64,000 nucleotides of DNA from Agromyces atrinae (GTDB taxonomy: Bacteria; Actinomycetota; Actinomycetes; Actinomycetales; Microbacteriaceae), in the NCBI RefSeq assembly GCF_013407835.1, contig NZ_JACCBI010000001.1, forward strand, positions 1,922,001 to 1,986,000. Direction: 5' to 3'. Numbering within the stretch: the stretch's first letter is position 1; each line of letters begins with the position of its first letter. A program made the translations under genes and the position numbers. The notes beneath the pieces are model-generated. The model was given only the letters and a program-made list of their open reading frames with translations, had not been told where the DNA came from and did no database searches. Below, one piece after another: positions 17,977 to 25,639 of the stretch.

Positions 17977-18807
17977 TCAGCCGCGCACGGCGCCGGCCGT
18001 GAAGCCGCGCACGTAGTGGCGCTGGAGGAGGATGAAGATGAGCAGGCACGGAACGGCGGCGACGACGATTCCCGCCTGGAGGGCACCGAGGTCGATCGCT
18101 CCGAACTCACCGCTCCGGAGACTCACGAGAGCCACGGGCAGGGTGAACGAGTCGCCGTTCGTGAGGAACAGGAGCGGTGTGAGGAACTCGTTCCACGACG
18201 CGATGAACGCGAACATGCCGACCGTCACCATCGCGGGGGTGACACCGCGCAGCAGGACCCGGCGCAGCGCCCCGAAGCGCGACAGTCCGTCGATGAGCGC
18301 GGCCTCCTCGAGTTCGCGCGGCAGGCCGTCGAACGCGTTCCGCATCATGAACAGCCCGAAGGGCAGCTGGAACATGACGACGACGAGGCCGACGCCGATG
18401 AGCGAGTTCTGCAGCCCGAACGTGCGGAGCATCTGGTAGATCGGGATGAGGATCGTCGGGTGCGGCACCATGAGGATCGCGAGGGCACCGAGGAAGAGCA
18501 GGTTCTTGCCCGGGAACGAGAAGCGAGAGAACGCGTACCCGCCGAGCACCGAGACCACGAGGGTTCCGACGACGGCGACGACCGCGACGATGACGCTGTT
18601 GACGACGTACGTCTCGAGACCCGCCCCGTACTCCACGAGCCGGAGGTAGTTGTCGACGCCGAAGCCGGGTTCCCCGCCCGTGGCGCGAGAACCATAGACG
18701 GAAGTGAAGCCCGACCAGACGAGGGGCGCCAGGAAGAGGATCGCGAGCGGCACGGCCGTCGCGTAGAAGGCGGTGTTCGCCGCTCCGCGGCGGGTGCGGG
18801 CGCTCAT
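17977..18807 (-). CDS. carbohydrate ABC permease, MalG type
   Basis: 276 residues, six predicted membrane helices. The EAA loop ELEEAALIDGLSRFGALRRV that docks the ATPase is intact. Starts with ATGA overlapping the stop of the MalF-type partner. It imports an arabino-oligosaccharide by context. Confidence 0.9.
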   Translation of the reverse strand: MSARTRRGAANTAFYATAVPLAILFLAPLVWSGFTSVYGSRATGGEPGFGVDNYLRLVEYGAGLETYVVNSVIVAVVAVVGTLVVSVLGGYAFSRFSFPGKNLLFLGALAILMVPHPTILIPIYQMLRTFGLQNSLIGVGLVVVMFQLPFGLFMMRNAFDGLPRELEEAALIDGLSRFGALRRVLLRGVTPAMVTVGMFAFIASWNEFLTPLLFLTNGDSFTLPVALVSLRSGEFGAIDLGALQAGIVVAAVPCLLIFILLQRHYVRGFTAGAVRG

Positions 18808-19778
18808 CGGCGCTCCTCCTCGGTGATCGCGGCACGACGGCCGAAGAAACGTCGGCGGCCCGCGGTGTCGCGGTCGCGGAACAGCGCGAGCTGCAGGGCG
18901 TTGATCGCGACGAGTGCGACGAGCAGCACCATCGCGATCGCCGCGGCACTGCCGAGGTCGTAGAGCGAGAACGCCTCACGGAACATCGTGATGACCATGG
19001 TGACCGTGCTGTTGCTCGGGCCGCCCGCGGTGAGCACGTAGAACGGCTCGAAGGCGAGGATCGACCCGGTGATCGTCAGCACGAGGATGAGGGCGATCGT
19101 GGGCTTCAGCAGCGGGAGCGTGATCTGCCGGAGGATCTGCCACCAGTTCGCGCCGTCGGCACGCGCCGCCTCGTAGACCTCGACGGGGATCGCCTGGAGA
19201 CCCGTCAGCAGGATGATCATGTTGAACCCGGCGAATCGCCACGTGACCATGACGACGGTCGACGCGAAGGCGTTGTCGGGAGTGCCGAGGAAGTCGGGCA
19301 CCGGAAGTCCGAAGAAGCCGAAGATGTCGCCGAGAGGGCCGTAGTCGTTGTTGTAGAGCGCATAGAAGAGCAGGGATGCCGATGCGAGACCCACCGCGGA
19401 CGGCAGGAGGAACGCGGTGCGGAAGAAGCCCACCCCGGGTCGCGCATTCTGCACGAGGAGGGCGAGCGCGAGGCCGATGACGAGATAGATGACCGTCGTC
19501 ACGACCGTGTACTTGAGCGTGAACCCGACCGAGTCGAGGAAGAGCTGGTTCTGACCGATGGCCGCGTAGTTGTCGGGAGCGTTGAACTCGGGCCGGCCGA
19601 TGAGAGGCCAGTCGTTGAGCGACATCCAGAACGCGAGACCGAGTGGGACAAGGAAGAGGATGACGATGATGACCGCACTCGGCAGGGCGTACAGCCATCC
19701 CGCTGTCGCCTCCCGCCTGCGGCGAGCGCGAGCGCGATCGGTGGTGCTGCGCTCAGGCGCAGCGGTGGACGACGGCAT
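18804..19778 (-). CDS. carbohydrate ABC permease, MalF type
   Basis: 324 residues from ATG at 19778, chosen because GGAGAG lies just upstream; a 17-codon extension lacks a ribosome site. An Arg-rich N-terminus is followed by six membrane helices and the EAA loop VYEAARADGANWWQILRQI. Partner of the MalG-type gene. No ATPase gene is in the operon. Confidence 0.9.
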   Translation of the reverse strand: MPSSTAAPERSTTDRARARRRREATAGWLYALPSAVIIVILFLVPLGLAFWMSLNDWPLIGRPEFNAPDNYAAIGQNQLFLDSVGFTLKYTVVTTVIYLVIGLALALLVQNARPGVGFFRTAFLLPSAVGLASASLLFYALYNNDYGPLGDIFGFFGLPVPDFLGTPDNAFASTVVMVTWRFAGFNMIILLTGLQAIPVEVYEAARADGANWWQILRQITLPLLKPTIALILVLTITGSILAFEPFYVLTAGGPSNSTVTMVITMFREAFSLYDLGSAAAIAMVLLVALVAINALQLALFRDRDTAGRRRFFGRRAAITEEERR

Positions 19779-19853
19779 GGTTTCTCTCCGGGTTCGTCGA
19801 GGTCGATGAGAGGGATCGGTCCGGCTCACGAGCGCGAGCCGGACCGATCGGAC

Positions 19854-21140
19854 TCAGTTGGCGAGAGAGCTGTTGATGGCGTCGTCGCTCGCTTCGAGGG
19901 CGGCGCGGGCGTCACTGCCGAACAGTGCCTCGCGGAAGGCGGTGAGCGCGGGCCCGTTCGGGTCGTTGAACGTCTGGCCGTAGTTCAGAGCCTTCGGCGT
20001 GCGGCCGTCGGCGAGGAGCTCGCCGAGGCGGACGACGCGCGGGTCCTCGGCGGAGAACTCGTTGTCGGCCAGGTCGGTGCGCACGCTCAGAATGTTGTTC
20101 TGAGCGAAGACGTCGACCTGCGCCTCTTCACCGAGCGTCCATTCGAGGAACTCCCACGCGGCGTCGGGGGTGTCGCACGAGGACGAGATGCCGACGACGT
20201 CGCCGCCGACGTACGTGCTCACTCCCCCGTCGACGCCGGGGATTCCCTGCACGCCGATGGTGAGCGCCTCGTTCTCGGCGACGGCTTCGAGGACGGAGTT
20301 GCTCGCGAGGACGTAGCCCACGTTGCCCGTGGCGAACACGTCGTTGCGGGTCGCGCCGCTCTCGTTGCGCACGCTGTCGGGCGTCGCACCCGAGACGAAC
20401 ATCTCGTTGAAGATCTCGAAGACCTCGACCGATTCGTCGCTCGAGAGGAGCGACTCGGTTCCGTCCTCACTGAGGGCTTCACCGCCCGAGGCCCAGATGG
20501 CCGGGAAGTGGGTGAACGAGATGCTGCCGGCGTTGTTGCCGGTGTAGTACAGGCCGCTGAACTCCGGTCCGAGTGCCGCGACCGCTGCGGCGTTGTCGGC
20601 GAGTTCGCGGAGGCTGCCGAGTTCGGCGGAGGGGTCGATGCCGGCACGCTCGAGGAGCACGTCGTTCTGGAATATCGCCGACATGCCGATCGTGTGCGGC
20701 ACCGAGTAGATGACGCCGTCCTCGGTTCCGAGATCCATGTGGCCGGGCACGAGGGCGTCGGCGAACTCGAGCGCCTCGACGCGATCGGTGACGTCGAGGA
20801 AGAGGTTCTGACGCACGAAGTTCGGCATGTAGACGACGTCGGAGGCGAGAACGCACGGCAGTTCGTCGGCGCCGGCTGCGACTCCGACCTTCTGCAGGTA
20901 GTTGTCGGTCGGCACGACGGTGAGGTCGATCTGCGTCTCGTGCTCGGCGTTGAACGCGTCGACGAGGAGCTGCGACTGACTCGCGGTCGAGGCGCGAGCC
21001 CACATCGTCACCGTCGCGGGCTCGCCGTCGGCGCCCTCTTCGGGCGTGGACGCTCCGCACGCGGTCAGGAGCAGTGCCGAGGCGGCGAGGGCGCCGCCCC
21101 AAGCGACAGCCCGGCGAGGGCTGCGATACGTGCTGGCCAT
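19854..21140 (-). CDS. sugar ABC transporter substrate-binding lipoprotein
   Basis: 428 residues with lipobox LTAC (Cys28), family 1 solute-binding fold: VTMWARASTASQSQLLVDAFN opens lobe 1 and the C-terminal EFLEWTLGEEAQ block is typical. It captures an extracellular oligosaccharide for the two permeases that follow 75 nt downstream. With GH127 in the same operon the ligand is likely a beta-L-arabinofuranosyl oligosaccharide. It is divergent from a FadR-type regulator, and GATGAGT repeats lie between them. Confidence 0.9.
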   Translation of the reverse strand: MASTYRSPRRAVAWGGALAASALLLTACGASTPEEGADGEPATVTMWARASTASQSQLLVDAFNAEHETQIDLTVVPTDNYLQKVGVAAGADELPCVLASDVVYMPNFVRQNLFLDVTDRVEALEFADALVPGHMDLGTEDGVIYSVPHTIGMSAIFQNDVLLERAGIDPSAELGSLRELADNAAAVAALGPEFSGLYYTGNNAGSISFTHFPAIWASGGEALSEDGTESLLSSDESVEVFEIFNEMFVSGATPDSVRNESGATRNDVFATGNVGYVLASNSVLEAVAENEALTIGVQGIPGVDGGVSTYVGGDVVGISSSCDTPDAAWEFLEWTLGEEAQVDVFAQNNILSVRTDLADNEFSAEDPRVVRLGELLADGRTPKALNYGQTFNDPNGPALTAFREALFGSDARAALEASDDAINSSLAN

Positions 21141-21248
21141 GATTCTCCATTCCCGCTCGCGGCTGCGATGCCGCGGAGCACTTCACTGTGTTGGGGGCTG
21201 GTGGACGCCTCAGCGATCTGAGCTTCGTCACGGTGAGGCTAACACCGG

Positions 21249-21258
21249 TCAGATGAGT
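21249..21258. promoter_or_regulatory. operator half-site upstream of the sugar ABC operon
   Basis: TCAGATGAGT followed by AATGCAA repeats the GATGAGT half of the perfect palindrome at 21336-21360, about 110 bp upstream of the binding-protein start. Confidence 0.4.
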
Positions 21259-21335
21259 AATGCAATGAATAGACGAAGAGATCTCGGATTTGCTTGATTC
21301 TGCGGCCACTTTGACGCTCAGTGCTGCGGGTTCTT

Positions 21336-21360
21336 CTGCAACTCATCTGATGAGTTGCAG
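21336..21360. promoter_or_regulatory. 25-bp perfect palindrome, likely GntR/FadR operator
   Basis: Arms CTGCAACTCATC (21336-21347) and GATGAGTTGCAG (21349-21360) around a single T. It lies 45-69 bp upstream of the GntR-family start, as expected for autoregulation and control of the divergent importer operon. Confidence 0.7.
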
Positions 21361-21404
21361 AAAATGATCTGGCGAGAGTGCCGTCGCTCTGGCAGAGTTG
21401 TCGC

Positions 21405-22148
21405 GTGAACTCCAACACTGACGTGACAGTCCCCTCGTCGTCCTCGGTCACCGAGGACGCCGTCCATCACGTCGAGAAGCTCATCTTCAGCGGCCAGCTC
21501 GAAGCCGGCGACACCCTGCCGTCCGAGACCGAGCTCGCCGCGACGCTCGAGATCAGCCGGCTGAGCGTGCGCGAGGCGCTGCGCACGCTGCAGGCGCAGG
21601 GACTCGTCTCGATCAAGCAGGGGCGTCGCCCCACCGTCGCGCACCCCACGGCGGCACCTCTCAGCGGCTACTTCTCCGCCGCCGTGCGACGCGATGCCGG
21701 GGGCCTCCTCGAGCTCGTCGAGGTGCGCCTCGCGATCGAGGTGCACGTCGCCGCCCTCGCCGCCGGCCACGCCACCCGGGCCGACCTCGCGACGATCGAG
21801 ATGATGCTCGGCGCCATGAAGGCCGCCGACGACGAGGAGTCGTTCAACGACGCCGACCTCCGCTTCCACGCCGCGGTCGCCTCGGCCGGCGGCAACCGCC
21901 TCCTGAGCCTCCTCGTCGAGGCCATGGAGGAGCCGCTCCACGACAGTCGCGTCCGCAGCCTGCGCGGCAACCGCCAGCGTCATCCCGATTCGCTCGACGA
22001 CCTCATCGCCCAGCACGAGGAGATCTTCGAGCGCATCCGCGCGCGCGACCGCGTCGGTGCGGCCGATGCGATGCGCAAGCACCTGCAGCAGACGCGCAGC
22101 GACCTGCGCGCCTCCTTCGCGCTCCCCCTGTCGGACGACCGCGAGTAG
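21405..22148 (+). CDS. FadR/GntR-family transcriptional regulator (FCD domain)
   Basis: 247 residues from GTG at 21405; GTG at 21423 is an alternative. Winged helix at about residues 10-75 (LPSETELAATLEISRLSVREALRTL, then the GRRPTVA wing), FCD ligand domain from about residue 90 with the DLRFHAAVASAGGN block whose Asp and His help bind metal. It is divergent from the arabino-oligosaccharide importer operon, and a perfect 25-bp palindrome lies just upstream. Likely represses the importer until a sugar or sugar acid binds. Well supported as to family, inferred as to target. Confidence 0.88.
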   Translation: MNSNTDVTVPSSSSVTEDAVHHVEKLIFSGQLEAGDTLPSETELAATLEISRLSVREALRTLQAQGLVSIKQGRRPTVAHPTAAPLSGYFSAAVRRDAGGLLELVEVRLAIEVHVAALAAGHATRADLATIEMMLGAMKAADDEESFNDADLRFHAAVASAGGNRLLSLLVEAMEEPLHDSRVRSLRGNRQRHPDSLDDLIAQHEEIFERIRARDRVGAADAMRKHLQQTRSDLRASFALPLSDDRE

Positions 22149-22163
22149 CCGCGGAGTCGCGCC

Positions 22164-23108
22164 TCAGCGGGGCTCGTCGAGCGGCAGCAGGGTACGCAGG
22201 TAGTCGCGGTTCGTCGCGCACACCCCGAGGCTGTCGCCGCCGTACTGCTCCATGAGGATGATGCCTCGGAAGCCGAGGTCGACGGCATCGCGCACGACCT
22301 GGCGATAGTTGATGAGGCCGGCCTCCATCGTCGTCGGGACCGCGGTGAACCACGTCCGTGCGGCGTCCTCGTCGCGCATGTAGTTCTTGACGTGCCAGTA
22401 GTTGGCGTACGGCAGGGTCCTCGCGAACATCTCACGCCAGTCCTCGACGGGGCGGTGCAGGCGGATAAGGTTGCCGATGTCGGGATTCAGTCCGACGTTG
22501 TCGAGCCCGATGTCCTCGACGAGACGCACGGCGCTGTCGGCGCTTCCGAGGTACGTGTCCTCGTACATCTCGAGCGACATCGGCAGACCGACTTCCGCGG
22601 CGTGCCGACCGAGTTCGCGGAGGCGGGTGACGGCGAGGTCCCAGACATCCCGATCGTCGGGATCGACGGGCCCCTCGGCGGTCCAGAACCAGAGCGCCTT
22701 CTTCTGGGCGGCGGTGAACGGCTGATGGAGGCCGGTCGAGAAGACCGACATGCCCCATTCGGCGGCCGCGTCGATCGTGCGGTGCGCATACGCGAGGTTC
22801 TGCTCGCCGCGGCCCGGCTGGATGACGCTCTGCCGCTGCACGTGCACCGAGGGGATGCCGACGCCGTGCGAAGCGGCGATCGCGAGGAACTCCTCGCGCC
22901 GCGACGGCTCGAGATCGGCGGGCCGAATGTGGCTGTCGGCGAGTTCGGCGAGCGTGAAGCCGACGCGCTCGACCTGCGCGAAGGCGTCGTCCCATACCTC
23001 GGCAGGGGCGTCGTGGAAGGTCGTGCCGTCACGGCCGACCGCGGGGATGCCGTGGAGGCACGTTGCAATAGGCCAGGTGTCGGCCGTGAAGGTGAAGTCA
23101 TTGCTCAC
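22164..23108 (-). CDS. sugar phosphate isomerase/epimerase-like TIM-barrel protein
   Basis: 314 residues of the xylose isomerase-like/AP endonuclease 2 barrel. Metal-ligand-like residues occur in SLEMYEDTYLG, LNPDIGNLIRLHRP, YWHVKNY and IILMEQYGGDS (Glu, Asp, His, Glu in barrel order). Such proteins isomerise or epimerise sugars, sugar acids or inositols; the substrate is not readable. It is convergent with the FadR-type regulator and follows a second GntR-family gene, with a TCCTATAGGA palindrome about 60 bp before its start. A step in uronate or pentose breakdown is a reasonable guess. Confidence 0.78.
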   Translation of the reverse strand: MSNDFTFTADTWPIATCLHGIPAVGRDGTTFHDAPAEVWDDAFAQVERVGFTLAELADSHIRPADLEPSRREEFLAIAASHGVGIPSVHVQRQSVIQPGRGEQNLAYAHRTIDAAAEWGMSVFSTGLHQPFTAAQKKALWFWTAEGPVDPDDRDVWDLAVTRLRELGRHAAEVGLPMSLEMYEDTYLGSADSAVRLVEDIGLDNVGLNPDIGNLIRLHRPVEDWREMFARTLPYANYWHVKNYMRDEDAARTWFTAVPTTMEAGLINYRQVVRDAVDLGFRGIILMEQYGGDSLGVCATNRDYLRTLLPLDEPR

Positions 23109-23168
23109 GTCTGCTCCGTCGCATTCGGTGAGAGCAGCGCTCGGACCACGCCGTTCCCGTCGTCAATA

Positions 23169-23178
23169 TCCTATAGGA
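23169..23178. promoter_or_regulatory. operator-like palindrome TCCTATAGGA
   Basis: A perfect 10-bp AT-rich palindrome in an otherwise GC-rich gap, about 60 bp upstream of the isomerase-like start and 28 bp after the GntR-family stop. CCTAT recurs 6 bp to its right on the minus strand. Candidate site for the adjacent regulator. Confidence 0.45.
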
Positions 23179-23205
23179 AATAGGTTTCGACGACTCGAGC
23201 GAAGC

Positions 23206-23901
23206 TTAAGACGCGTCGGCGATCGCCCGGCCGCGCACGTTCTCGATGTGAGCGCGCATCGCGGCGACCGCGGCGTCGACATCATCGCCCTCGAACGCCA
23301 GGGCGATTGCGCGATGCTCGTCGAGGGCTTGGGCGGCGTCGCTCGGCCCCCGCGTTCCGGCCTGGCGCATCCGGTGGGTGAGAGCACCGAGCGAGTCGTA
23401 CATGTCGCGGAGGTAGCGGTTGCCGGAGTGCTCGACGATGACGCGGTGCACGTCGCTGTCGCTCTGGAAGTAGCGCTGCGTCAGTTCGACGGGCACCTCC
23501 GCGCCGACATGACTGCGCACGGCAGCGGCCGCCGCCCGGTGCGCCGCCATGAGCTCGGCGAGCCGCGGTCGGAGCGACACCCGGTGCGGGAACGCGAGTC
23601 TGACGGCCTCGACCTCGAGCATCAGGCGCGCCTCGAAGAGCTCCTCGAGCTGGGCGGCGTCGGGCTGCGGCGCGACGCGGTACCCCTTGAGCGCGACGCG
23701 TGTGACGAGACCCGTGCGCTCGAGCATCACAAGAGCCTCACGCACCGGGGTCGGAGAGACGTCGAGGACCTTCGCCACGGTGTCGATCGAGAGCCGCTCC
23801 CCCGGTTCGACAGCGCCGTCGACGAGCATGCCGAGGATCGACTCGTAGACGCGGTCGCGGAGGCCCCGACGATCGATGTCGGCAGCAGTGGTGATCGGCA
23901 T
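23206..23901 (-). CDS. GntR-family regulator with FCD domain
   Basis: 231 residues from ATG at 23901, chosen for GAAGGGA 5 nt upstream; a 36-codon open extension lacks a site. Winged helix near residues 10-75 (RDRVYESILGML, LSIDTVAKVLDVSPTPVREALVMLERTGLV), FCD domain after about residue 90 with the DSDVHRVIVEHSGNRYL metal-site block. It precedes the isomerase-like gene in the same direction and probably controls it through the palindrome between them. The ligand is unknown. Confidence 0.85.
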   Translation of the reverse strand: MPITTAADIDRRGLRDRVYESILGMLVDGAVEPGERLSIDTVAKVLDVSPTPVREALVMLERTGLVTRVALKGYRVAPQPDAAQLEELFEARLMLEVEAVRLAFPHRVSLRPRLAELMAAHRAAAAAVRSHVGAEVPVELTQRYFQSDSDVHRVIVEHSGNRYLRDMYDSLGALTHRMRQAGTRGPSDAAQALDEHRAIALAFEGDDVDAAVAAMRAHIENVRGRAIADAS

Positions 23902-24015
23902 CGCGTTCCCTTCGCCCGGTACCTGTCGCCCGTTGCGGTTGCCCCCTGAGAATACGCGCCGCACCGTCATCCGCCCCACCCGGCCTCGACCCCGGGTCGA
24001 GGTGACCACCCCGCC

Positions 24016-24077
24016 GGAGTGCCGTTCGCGCGCACGAGTGCCCTCAGACCGGCACTCGATCGCACGAACGGCACTCC
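24016..24077. repeat. solo 62-nt nested-palindrome element
   Basis: Third location of the family, again 62 nt. Outer arms GGAGTGCCGTTCG (24016-24028) and CGAACGGCACTCC (24065-24077), inner arms CGAGTGCC (24035-24042) and GGCACTCG (24051-24058), all perfect. It lies between the 3' end of the SufS-like gene and the 5' side of the GntR gene. Confidence 0.8.
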
Positions 24078-24101
24078 GCCGAGGGCGCGGCGCAGCGCGC
24101 G

Positions 24102-25421
24102 TCAGCGCGCGACCGGGCGCACTCCGAATTCGGGCGCCGGGCGGTCGTCGGCGACGGGATGCCAGCCGTCGGCGCCGCGCGCATACTCGGCGCGTGGACC
24201 GCTCGTGACGATGCTCGTGAGTGCGTCGACGAACCGGTCGACGTCGTCGCTCGACGTGCCGAGACCGATGCTCGCACGCAGGCCGTTGCGCCGCGTCGCG
24301 ATGCGGTCGAAGAACGGGTGCGCACAGAACCGGCCGGCCCGCACAGCGATGCCGTGCTCGGCGGCGAGAGCCGCGGCCACGAGACCGACCGAGAGCGACG
24401 TGAGCTCGATCGTCACGATGCCGACGGCGTCGGTCGCGTCGTCGAAGCCGCCCAGTACGCGCACGCCGTCGAGCGAACGGATGCCGGTCAGCAACCGCTC
24501 ACGGAGAGCCCGTTCATGCGCCCCGCGGCGCTCCTCGCCGAGGCTCTCGAATTCGACGAGCGCGGCGGCGAAGGCGACGATGCCGAGCACGTTCGGCGTG
24601 CCGGCCTCGTGTCGCTCAGGTGAGCGCTTCCATGAGACGGCGTCGGCCGTGACGGTGTCGACGGCGCCTCCCCCGGCGAGGTAGGCCGGGGCTGCGTCGA
24701 GCCAGTCGCGGCGCCCGACGAGCACTCCGGCACCGAACGGTGCGTACGCCTTGTGACCCGAGACGGCGAGGTAGTCGATGCCGGTCTCGGCGATGTCGAT
24801 GCGGCGGTGCGGCACGAACTGCGCGCCGTCGACGGCGATGCGGGCGCCGTGCTCATGGGCGAGGGCCGCGAAGCGCTCGAGCGGAAGCACCTCGCCCGTG
24901 ACGTTCGAGGCGGCGGTGACGGCGAGAAGCGCGGCCGGGCGCGACGCGAGTTCGGCGCGCAGCGCGTCGAGGGTCTCGTTTATCGTCGAACGCCCCACGA
25001 CGACGCGACGCGAGCGCCACGGCAGGAGGTTCGCGTGGTGCTCGATGTCGAGCACGACGACGTCGCCGGGAACGGCCGACGCGAGAAGGTTGAGCGAGTC
25101 GGTCGTGTTGCGCGTGATGACGACCGTGTCGTCGGAACGCGCACCGACGTGGCGGCCGACGACGTCACGGGAACTCTCGAGCAGATCGGTCGACACGATC
25201 GAGGGGTAGCCGCTGCCGCGATGCACGCTCGAGTACCAGGGCAGCACGTCGACGACGCGGCGAGCGACGGCGTCGAGGGCCGGCGCCGATGCCGCGAGGT
25301 CGAGGTTGACGTGGCGCACGCGAGCGCCGCCGAGCACGGGAACGTCGAGTGCGGCATCCGTGAGCGTCGCCAGGGGCTCGACCCTGCCGCTCGAGGTGAG
25401 CACCGGCGCTACCGCGGTCAC
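24102..25421 (-). CDS. class V aminotransferase, SufS/cysteine desulfurase-like
   Basis: 439 residues from GTG at 25421. This start overlaps the stop of a short upstream reading frame as GTGA, and upstream extension has no ribosome site. PLP fold type I: THH-like block IEHHANLLPWR, cofactor Asp in ARIAVDGAQFVPH and Schiff-base Lys224 in AVSGHKAYAPFGAG. Cys366 in VRAGRFCAHP sits where SufS enzymes carry the catalytic cysteine (RxGHHCA). It may therefore take sulfur from cysteine or cleave a related beta-substituted amino acid. No Suf partner genes are present; the neighbours are peptidases and monooxygenases, which favours catabolic use. Function beyond the family is inference. Confidence 0.8.
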   Translation of the reverse strand: MTAVAPVLTSSGRVEPLATLTDAALDVPVLGGARVRHVNLDLAASAPALDAVARRVVDVLPWYSSVHRGSGYPSIVSTDLLESSRDVVGRHVGARSDDTVVITRNTTDSLNLLASAVPGDVVVLDIEHHANLLPWRSRRVVVGRSTINETLDALRAELASRPAALLAVTAASNVTGEVLPLERFAALAHEHGARIAVDGAQFVPHRRIDIAETGIDYLAVSGHKAYAPFGAGVLVGRRDWLDAAPAYLAGGGAVDTVTADAVSWKRSPERHEAGTPNVLGIVAFAAALVEFESLGEERRGAHERALRERLLTGIRSLDGVRVLGGFDDATDAVGIVTIELTSLSVGLVAAALAAEHGIAVRAGRFCAHPFFDRIATRRNGLRASIGLGTSSDDVDRFVDALTSIVTSGPRAEYARGADGWHPVADDRPAPEFGVRPVAR

Positions 25422-25501
25422 GCCGCACGCCTCCCGCTCGGACAGCGCATCATCGCGGTGCGCCGGGTCGAAAGGGGCGCGGTGCGGGTGCGGTCGTCCA
25501 T
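25418..25501 (-). CDS. 27-residue translationally coupled leader peptide
   Basis: ATG at 25501 has a good ribosome site (GAGGAGA, 5 nt away), better than that of the gene it precedes. It codes MDDRTRTAPL, then an Arg-rich stretch ending MMRCPSGRRAA, and stops in the GTGA that starts the SufS-like gene. That overlap means the enzyme is probably translated by ribosomes finishing this frame. Short frames with a cysteine codon before sulfur genes are known attenuators in actinobacteria; whether this one senses anything is unproven. Confidence 0.5.
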   Translation of the reverse strand: MDDRTRTAPLSTRRTAMMRCPSGRRAA

Positions 25502-25639
25502 GGTGTCTCCTCGGAGTCGGCGCCGTGCGCCGTGGGTGTGGTGCCCCGAGGCTACGACCGGCGCCGCGTGCCGACAATGGCGAGATACTCACGTCGACAC
25601 GCGGCGCAACATGGAGTCATGTGCGCCGACGACGGGCCC

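Noticed and set aside
16444..18963. An 839-codon + strand open frame opposite GH127 and the permeases
   Set aside because: It spans several well-supported genes in antisense, has no recognisable domain and no ribosome site.
24102..24401. The SufS-like gene as part of a Suf iron-sulfur assembly operon
   Set aside because: No sufB, sufC, sufD or sufU lies nearby; the neighbours are a regulator, a repeat and peptidase/importer genes.
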